The notes beneath the pieces are model-generated. The model was not told where the DNA came from and did not search any database. It saw nothing but the letters and a program-made list of their open reading frames with translations. Positions 30,128 to 34,509 of a DNA stretch of 34,509 nucleotides are shown piece after piece. Made by a program: the position numbers and the translations under genes. The stretch spans positions 1 to 34,509 of the forward strand of contig REEP01000082.1 in assembly GCA_007695045.1 (NCBI GenBank). Direction: 5' to 3'. Within the stretch, counting starts at the first letter, position 1, and each line of letters begins with the position of its first letter. The stretch comes from Rhodospirillales bacterium. GTDB lineage: Bacteria; Pseudomonadota; Alphaproteobacteria; Rhodospirillales; Defluviicoccaceae.

Positions 30128-30143
30128 TATCTACTAGTAGATA
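30128..30143. promoter_or_regulatory. Palindromic operator 1 overlapping the promoter
   Basis: TATCTACTAGTAGATA is a perfect 16-bp palindrome. On the minus strand it holds TAGATA (30133-30128) as -10, with TTGCCT (30156-30151) 17 bp upstream as -35. The predicted start falls at or one base before the ATG at 30121. Confidence 0.75.
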
Positions 30144-30166
30144 ATCCGGCAGGCAAGCTGTTCTTG

Positions 30167-30180
30167 ATCTACTAGTAGAT
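30167..30180. promoter_or_regulatory. Palindromic operator 2
   Basis: ATCTACTAGTAGAT repeats the 14-bp core of operator 1 exactly, 38 bp away centre to centre, upstream of the -35. A chance second copy of a perfect 14-bp palindrome is very unlikely, so a dimeric regulator probably binds both sites. Confidence 0.75.
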
Positions 30181-30285
30181 ATTCGGCCCTTTCGATGATC
30201 TCGATCGACGCTGCCTCGTCATCGACGGCTCGGCTGTCGTTCGAGCGGATCGGGGCGTTGCACGGAGGCGTCGAGCAGATGCCCA

Positions 30286-30993
30286 CTATCCCGCTTTCGC
30301 CGCGAACACGTCGCGGGAGGACAGGCTTTCGATCACCGGTTCGCCAAAGCCTGCCTCCCGCAAGGCAAGCGTCCATGCCTGTCGTGAGAATAGGCCGAGC
30401 CGAACATGATCGTGTTCGATGCGGAGCGTTCCGTCCGGGGGGTGAAGCAGATAGACGATTTCCGTGTGATAGGCGGTGCCCGTGATTTCCGGCTGCACCC
30501 ATTCGAGATAGCGCATCCCGCGATCCGGCCCGTCCGTTCCGCCCACTGTCGTCTCCGGGTTGAAGCATTCCGTCGTGAAGTCGGGACAGAAGACCGCGAC
30601 GCCGCCGGGCCGCAGATGGGCCCGCGCCGTCCGAAGGGCCGCTTGAAGGTCGTCCATGGCGTACACGTGGCTGATGGCATCGAAAATCAGGACGGCATCG
30701 AACGTCTCGCCGAGACGGAGGCTTCGCATGTCGCCGCCCAGATGACGGCATTCCGGATTCAAGGACCGGCTGAGGTCCAGCATGCGCGGCGAAAGGTCGA
30801 CCAGCGTCATGGCGAACCTGTGCTTCAGATGCGAGGCGAGGTGTCCGCCGCCGGAACCCAGCTCCAGCACGGTGAGGCGCCGATCGGCGCCGTCCGGACA
30901 GAGCAGGCGGGCGACCTGTTCGGCCTCCTTGGCGTACTCCTCCGGCGCCGACATCAGCGGCCACCAGTCGGCGAGTTCATCGTACAGCTTCAT
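30286..30993 (-). CDS. Class I SAM-dependent methyltransferase
   Basis: 235 residues. M-K-L-Y-D-E-L-A-D-W-W-P opens the protein. Motif I is V-L-E-L-G-S-G-G-G-H-L-A, and M-T-L-V-D-L-S-P-R-M-L holds the acidic residue for SAM ribose. G-G-D-M-R-S-L-R and D-A-V-L-I-F-D-A-I-S-H-V follow. Y-L-L-H-P-P-D-G-T and the C-terminal A-G-F-G-E-P strand complete a Methyltransf_25/11-type domain. No substrate signature is seen. ATG 30993 has AGGAAGGG just upstream. It is upstream of the RHH-like gene on the same strand. Confidence 0.88.
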   Translation of the reverse strand: MKLYDELADWWPLMSAPEEYAKEAEQVARLLCPDGADRRLTVLELGSGGGHLASHLKHRFAMTLVDLSPRMLDLSRSLNPECRHLGGDMRSLRLGETFDAVLIFDAISHVYAMDDLQAALRTARAHLRPGGVAVFCPDFTTECFNPETTVGGTDGPDRGMRYLEWVQPEITGTAYHTEIVYLLHPPDGTLRIEHDHVRLGLFSRQAWTLALREAGFGEPVIESLSSRDVFAAKAG

Positions 30994-31171
30994 ACGCCCT
31001 TCCTGGACCCGAGCATGAGCACTGTCGCTTTTCGCGAAGGCTTCGAGGGTCCTTGCCCGAACTGCAAGGCCGGATCGATCGTCCTTCCGCGCACGGAACA
31101 TGCCGTTGCCACGCGGATCTCGGCATGGCCGGCATCCCCGAAACCCACAACGAGGCATCCGATCCGCGGCT

Positions 31172-31204
31172 TTGTTGCGTTGCAATAATCTGCTACGATT
31201 ATTG
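31172..31204 (+). promoter_or_regulatory. Promoter and 22-bp palindromic operator before the GltS-like gene
   Basis: CAATAATC-N6-GATTATTG (31183-31204) is a perfect 8+8 dyad. TTGTTG (31172-31177) and TACGAT (31194-31199), 16 bp apart, give a plausible promoter whose -10 lies inside the dyad. A repressor bound here would block initiation. Confidence 0.55.
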
Positions 31205-31263
31205 TGGATATGGGGCTTGGCGACAGCCCGACGGCGTCGCCGGCCGATCCGGAGGGCCTAACC

Positions 31264-32787
31264 ATGGACGCCGCCTCGCTTGCCCAGTTCCTGGTCACGT
31301 TCCTCGCCGTCCTGTCGGCGCTGTTCGTGTTTGCGGTCGGGCTCTGCGCGTTGGTGCTCGCCATCCTGTTCGTCGTGGACATCCGCCAGACCCAGCACGC
31401 CATCCGCCGAAACTTTCCCGTGATCGGCCGCCTTCGCTATGCCTTCGAACATCTGGGTGTCTTCTTCCGGCAGTACTTTTTCGCCATGGACCGGGAGGAG
31501 ATGCCGTTCAACCGCGCTCAGCGGACCTGGGTGTACCGGGCGGCCAAGAACCTGGACAACACCCAGCCGTTCGGATCGACCCGCGACCTGCGCCCGGCGG
31601 GCACCATCCTGTTTGCCAACGCCACGTTTCCCAGCCTGCAGCCGTCCCCGGCCCGGGCAGCCCCCGTGGTGGTCGGCCCGGACTGTGCCGAGCCCTATGA
31701 GGCGGGCAGCCTGTTCAACATATCCGCGATGAGTTACGGAGCCATTTCGGGCGTGGCCGTGCGGGCGCTGTCCAACGGCGCCCGGATGGCTGGGTGCTGG
31801 ATGAACACCGGCGAAGGCGGCCTGTCGGGCCACCACCTTGCCGGCGGCGCCGACATCGTCTTTCAGATCGGCACGGCGAAGTACGGCGTGCGCGACGCGG
31901 CGGGCCGCCTCGACGAGGCCAGGCTGCGGGGGATCGCGGCCAATCCGCAGGTGCGGATGTTCGAAATCAAGCTCAGTCAGGGGGCGAAACCGGGCAAGGG
32001 TGGCATCCTGCCGGCGGCCAAGGTCAGCGCAGAGATCGCCGCCATCCGTGGCATTCCAATGGGGGAAGCATCGCTCAGCCCGAGCCGTCACCCGGAGATC
32101 GATACGACCGGCCATCTTCTGGACTTCGTCGATCGGGTCCGGCGTCTCACCGGCAAGCCGACCGGTTTCAAGCTGGTGCTGGGGAACCCGGACTGGCTCG
32201 ATGAGCTTTGCTCGGAGATCCGCCGCCGCGGTGTTGAGAGCGCCCCCGACTTCATCACCATCGACAGCGGCGATGGTGGGACCGGCGCGGCACCGTTGAG
32301 CCTGATGGACTATGTCGGCCTGCCGATCCAGGAAAGCCTGCCTCTGGCGGTGGACACGTTGGCCGCCTCCGGACTGCGGGGTCGCATTCGCATCATCGCC
32401 TCGGGCAAGCTGATCACGCCGGCCGATGTCGCCTGGGCACTCTGCGTCGGCGCCGACTTCGTCAACTCGGCCCGCGGTTTCATGTTCGCGCTCGGCTGCA
32501 TCCAGTCGATGCAGTGCAACAAGAACACCTGTGCGGCCGGCATCGCCACCCAGAATCCCCGGCTGCAGCGCGGCCTCGATCCGGTCGACAAAGGCGAGCG
32601 GGTCCGCCACTACGTGGAGAACGTGGTCCAGGAAGTCGGCATCATCGCCCATGCGTGCGGCGTCGACGACCCCCGCCAGTTGCGGCGCGAGCACTGCCGC
32701 ATCGTCTCCGGTTCCGGCCGATCGATGCCGCTGAGCGAGCTGTATCCGGCGGACAAGGACGGCCTGACAACGCCTCGGGCGGCCTGA
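31264..32787 (+). CDS. Membrane-anchored FMN-binding glutamate-synthase-like protein
   Basis: 507 residues. A TM helix is at about 8-40. The rest is the FMN/Fe-S synthase domain of glutamate synthase: S-A-M-S-Y-G-A-I-S, N-T-G-E-G-G, Q-G-A-K-P-G-K-G-G-x-L-P, S-P-x-R-H-P-E-I, D-S-G-D-G-G-T-G-A-A-P, and the 3Fe-4S cysteines C-I-Q-S-M-Q-C-N-K-N-T-C. The glutaminase domain of true GltB is missing, as in the stand-alone family found in many bacteria whose electron donor and product are unsettled. GGAGGG seven nt before ATG 31264 sets the start. Confidence 0.92.
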   Translation: MDAASLAQFLVTFLAVLSALFVFAVGLCALVLAILFVVDIRQTQHAIRRNFPVIGRLRYAFEHLGVFFRQYFFAMDREEMPFNRAQRTWVYRAAKNLDNTQPFGSTRDLRPAGTILFANATFPSLQPSPARAAPVVVGPDCAEPYEAGSLFNISAMSYGAISGVAVRALSNGARMAGCWMNTGEGGLSGHHLAGGADIVFQIGTAKYGVRDAAGRLDEARLRGIAANPQVRMFEIKLSQGAKPGKGGILPAAKVSAEIAAIRGIPMGEASLSPSRHPEIDTTGHLLDFVDRVRRLTGKPTGFKLVLGNPDWLDELCSEIRRRGVESAPDFITIDSGDGGTGAAPLSLMDYVGLPIQESLPLAVDTLAASGLRGRIRIIASGKLITPADVAWALCVGADFVNSARGFMFALGCIQSMQCNKNTCAAGIATQNPRLQRGLDPVDKGERVRHYVENVVQEVGIIAHACGVDDPRQLRREHCRIVSGSGRSMPLSELYPADKDGLTTPRAA

Positions 32788-32845
32788 AATAAAGCCGTTG
32801 CCTGCCTGGTTGCCGGCGCCAACAGCCGGGCTGCCCCGAAGAAGC

Positions 32846-33856
32846 TCAATCGCCGGGCCGCTCGGGATCGAGACCGTAGCCACGGAAGGCAGCGGCGACG
32901 AAGGTGGCGAAAACGTCGAAGCCTTCGCCAAAGACATGGCGGTTGGCGTTATAGTTGAGCACCGCCATCGCGATCAGTTCACTGCGGATGGTACCGAAGC
33001 TCTGGGCTTTCTCCGAGTAGCCTTTCGGCTTCTGACCAAGGCCGGTGGCCTGCCACACCGGTTCCGCACCGGTGGCGACGCCAATACCAGCCTTCACCGG
33101 CGTGGTCATGGCGGGGAGTTCCGGATTGAAATGACCGGAGAGCTTGGCAAGCTCATTGCCGAGAGCGGCGGCCGCCTCCCTCGTGGAACAATAGATCACG
33201 ATGGTATCCTTGCGACCGGCGATGGCTGCCGGACCGACGACCTTGAAGGCCGTGACGCCGTGTGATGGTGTTTTCTCGAGGTACGATTTCAGCCAAGCGA
33301 CCACGTTGGGGGCATGACTGAACTTCGCATTGGCATATACCCTGAACTGAGGCGAGCCGCTTTGAATCTTGAAATATATAAAATCCTCGAGATATTTGCG
33401 ACCAGGCGTTTTGCCTTGGTTTATGTATGAAATGAGTTTGGAGAGCGTCACCTCCGTATACTGCAACTTTGCCGGCTCCCTTACCTTAAGGGACGCAACA
33501 TTGTGGTAGAGGGCTCTAAGAAATGCCTTATGTGCAGTAAAATCTATATCGGTTTTTTGAGATCCGTTCCCATCGCTACTGTACATCCCATAGATCTGGT
33601 CAGCCAACCCGTCGGGGCCGGTCATCAGGTCTGACCGCTGGTAGATTCCGCGCAGGAACGACTGCAAGGACGGGTCCATGCGCAGTGGCTTGCTCAGTTC
33701 CGCGTAGAATTCCAGCTCTGCAACTGACCGCCCTCCGGGATCATTGCGAGCCGCCAGGGCGTTCGACCGGGGTCGCGTCGTCGGGCCGGTCAACGGAACC
33801 GACGGCCACCGGGGATCCGTAGGGCCGGTCAAGGCGTTGGAACGAGGGCGCGGCAT
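32846..33856 (-). CDS. HopA1-family-like protein
   Basis: 336 residues. The N-terminal 40 are Pro/Arg-rich with a repeated P-R-S-N-A-L/T-G-P-T block. The C-terminal half carries F-I-Y-F-K-I, F-R-V-Y-A-N-A-K-F-S-H-A-P-N-V-V-A-W-L, F-K-V-V-G, D-T-I-V-I-Y-C-S-T-R-E-A-A-A-A-L, T-P-V-K-A-G-I-G-V-A-x-G-A-E-P, and S-F-G-T-I-R-S-E-L-I-A. This order resembles the HopA1 effector family, also found beside lanthipeptide-type clusters. No secretion system or peptide-modifying gene is visible here. DNA at about 33340-33580 is AT-richer than the surroundings, suggesting acquisition. ATG 33856 has GGGAG seven nt upstream. Family call is by pattern. Confidence 0.6.
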   Translation of the reverse strand: MPRPRSNALTGPTDPRWPSVPLTGPTTRPRSNALAARNDPGGRSVAELEFYAELSKPLRMDPSLQSFLRGIYQRSDLMTGPDGLADQIYGMYSSDGNGSQKTDIDFTAHKAFLRALYHNVASLKVREPAKLQYTEVTLSKLISYINQGKTPGRKYLEDFIYFKIQSGSPQFRVYANAKFSHAPNVVAWLKSYLEKTPSHGVTAFKVVGPAAIAGRKDTIVIYCSTREAAAALGNELAKLSGHFNPELPAMTTPVKAGIGVATGAEPVWQATGLGQKPKGYSEKAQSFGTIRSELIAMAVLNYNANRHVFGEGFDVFATFVAAAFRGYGLDPERPGD

Positions 33857-34186
33857 GCGTCGACTCCCGGAGAGGAAAAGGATGCTGCACTGGACCCAGG
33901 CCCGAACAGAACGTAACATAATAACGCACCGACAAGAGGGAGGCAATAAAACTCTTCGATCAGTGCTGAGTTATTTTTAAGAACTGGGCGGATAAACTTT
34001 CGACAACATCGCCTGCGACAGGCCGGGCGACAGGCCGATCCGACGGCGAGGGACTGAATGATCGCCTTTAGTCTTGGCCCGCATGACCGCAGTCGGCTGC
34101 ATCCAGCACGGAGAGCCGTTTCCGCATCGTGGACGCATTGCGGCGTCTTCATGAAATACTGAGCTGCTGCACGCATCCCATGAATT
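33857..34186. other. 330-bp intergenic stretch between hflX and the HopA1-like gene
   Basis: It holds a strong minus-strand promoter, an AT-rich tract (33910-33980) and a short direct repeat GCGACAGGCCG near 34015-34036. No coding sequence is supported. Confidence 0.5.
33918..33946 (-). promoter_or_regulatory. Promoter of the HopA1-like gene
   Basis: TTGCCT (33941-33946) and TATTAT (33918-33923) on the minus strand are 17 bp apart, 62 nt before ATG 33856. This is one of the best sigma-70 matches in the window. Confidence 0.6.
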
Positions 34187-34509
34187 CTAGAGCGATTCCT
34201 GGCGGCGTGCGAAACGGGCCGCGTCCGCCGGACTGAGCCGCACCTTCAGGACGATTGCGTCAGCCTCGTCGCGCCGTTCCAGAACCTGGCCATGATCATA
34301 GAGCCACGCCAGCGTGTTTCCTTCGGTCTGGCTCAAGGACACGTCCATCACGGCCATGGCGCCTGTCAGGCAATCGTCCAAACAAGCAAGCAGGGTGTCA
34401 CACCCCTCCCCCGTCCGGGCCGACAGAAACACCATGGGAATGTTGCTTCGTTCCGCGCGATTGATCAGGGCGTGACGCTCGTCGTCATTGAGCAGATCGA
34501 CCTTGTTCA
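34187..34509 (-). CDS. hflX: GTPase HflX, C-terminal part
   Basis: The gene runs off the right edge; 106 C-terminal residues are visible. N-K-V-D at the very start is the G4 motif and V-F-L-S-A-R-T-G-E-G the G5 motif of a TRAFAC GTPase. The closing region L-S-Q-T-E-G-N-T-L-A-W-L-Y-D-H-G-Q-V is typical of the HflX C-terminal domain. HflX is a ribosome-associated GTPase that splits stalled 70S ribosomes under stress. Other Era/HflX-type GTPases are less likely because of the W-L-Y-x-H-G pattern. Confidence 0.82.
   Translation of the reverse strand, partial: NKVDLLNDDERHALINRAERSNIPMVFLSARTGEGCDTLLACLDDCLTGAMAVMDVSLSQTEGNTLAWLYDHGQVLERRDEADAIVLKVRLSPADAARFARRQESL

Noticed and set aside
31258-32937. 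559-codon frame antisense to the GltS-like gene
   Set aside because: No family pattern and typical shadow composition.
1-34509. CRISPR array or insertion sequence
   Set aside because: No regularly spaced direct repeats of CRISPR size, and no transposase-like protein or terminal inverted repeats were found on reading both strands.

Overview
The window is about 34.5 kb of high-GC DNA that reads as the chromosome of an alphaproteobacterium, probably of the Rhodospirillales type. This is inference from gene content: an IbpA-type small heat-shock protein, a feoA-feoA-feoB-feoC iron operon, a non-cyanobacterial kaiBC locus, and the order dacA-tmk-holB-metG-tatD-MBL-mazG. Genes are dense and many neighbours overlap by an ATGA or GTGA junction.

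Layout. 1-179: tail of an unidentified gene. 207-2501: bacteriohemerythrin and an IbpA-like Hsp20 on the minus strand (the Hsp20 has a ROSE-like RNA thermometer and a rho-independent terminator), then a ferredoxin-like protein on the plus strand. 2502-3267: a long, unusually structured control region. 3268-6367: the Fe(II) uptake operon, with two FeoA paralogues, FeoB and a CxxCxC-type FeoC, behind a good sigma-70 promoter overlapped by a Fur-like box. 6411-6636: a 14-bp tandem repeat array running into a truncated HigA-like antitoxin remnant. 6618-8953 (minus): a TPR lipoprotein and a halohydrin-dehalogenase-like SDR with an altered catalytic Tyr. 9109-9196 (minus): tRNA-Ser(UGA).

9261-15532 is the most interesting block. 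A minus-strand operon encodes a pseudo-receiver/helical-bundle protein with the architecture of KaiA, then KaiB, then KaiC, each pair coupled by ATGA. Divergently, a single-domain response regulator and a three-PAS hybrid histidine kinase are also coupled by ATGA. It looks like a complete oscillator or timer with an input/output phosphorelay outside cyanobacteria.

15727-27979 is mostly housekeeping: pcm, a small unknown gene, an ElyC/YdcF-type envelope protein, MltB-type lytic transglycosylase, RlpA, a DacA-type carboxypeptidase, tmk (apparently with no AUG/GUG/UUG start that keeps its first strand), holB, metG, tatD, an MBL hydrolase, mazG and a small lipoprotein. Most serve cell-wall turnover, nucleotide and DNA metabolism, and translation.

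27985-34509 is more mixed: a 3-hydroxyisobutyrate-dehydrogenase-like enzyme, an inositol-monophosphatase-family enzyme, a small ribbon-helix-helix-like protein preceded by two copies of a perfect 14-bp palindrome, a SAM methyltransferase, a membrane-anchored glutamate-synthase-like FMN protein behind a 22-bp palindromic operator, a HopA1-like protein with AT-richer DNA, and the 3' part of hflX at the window edge.

All calls rest on reading motifs and context. No database search was run.
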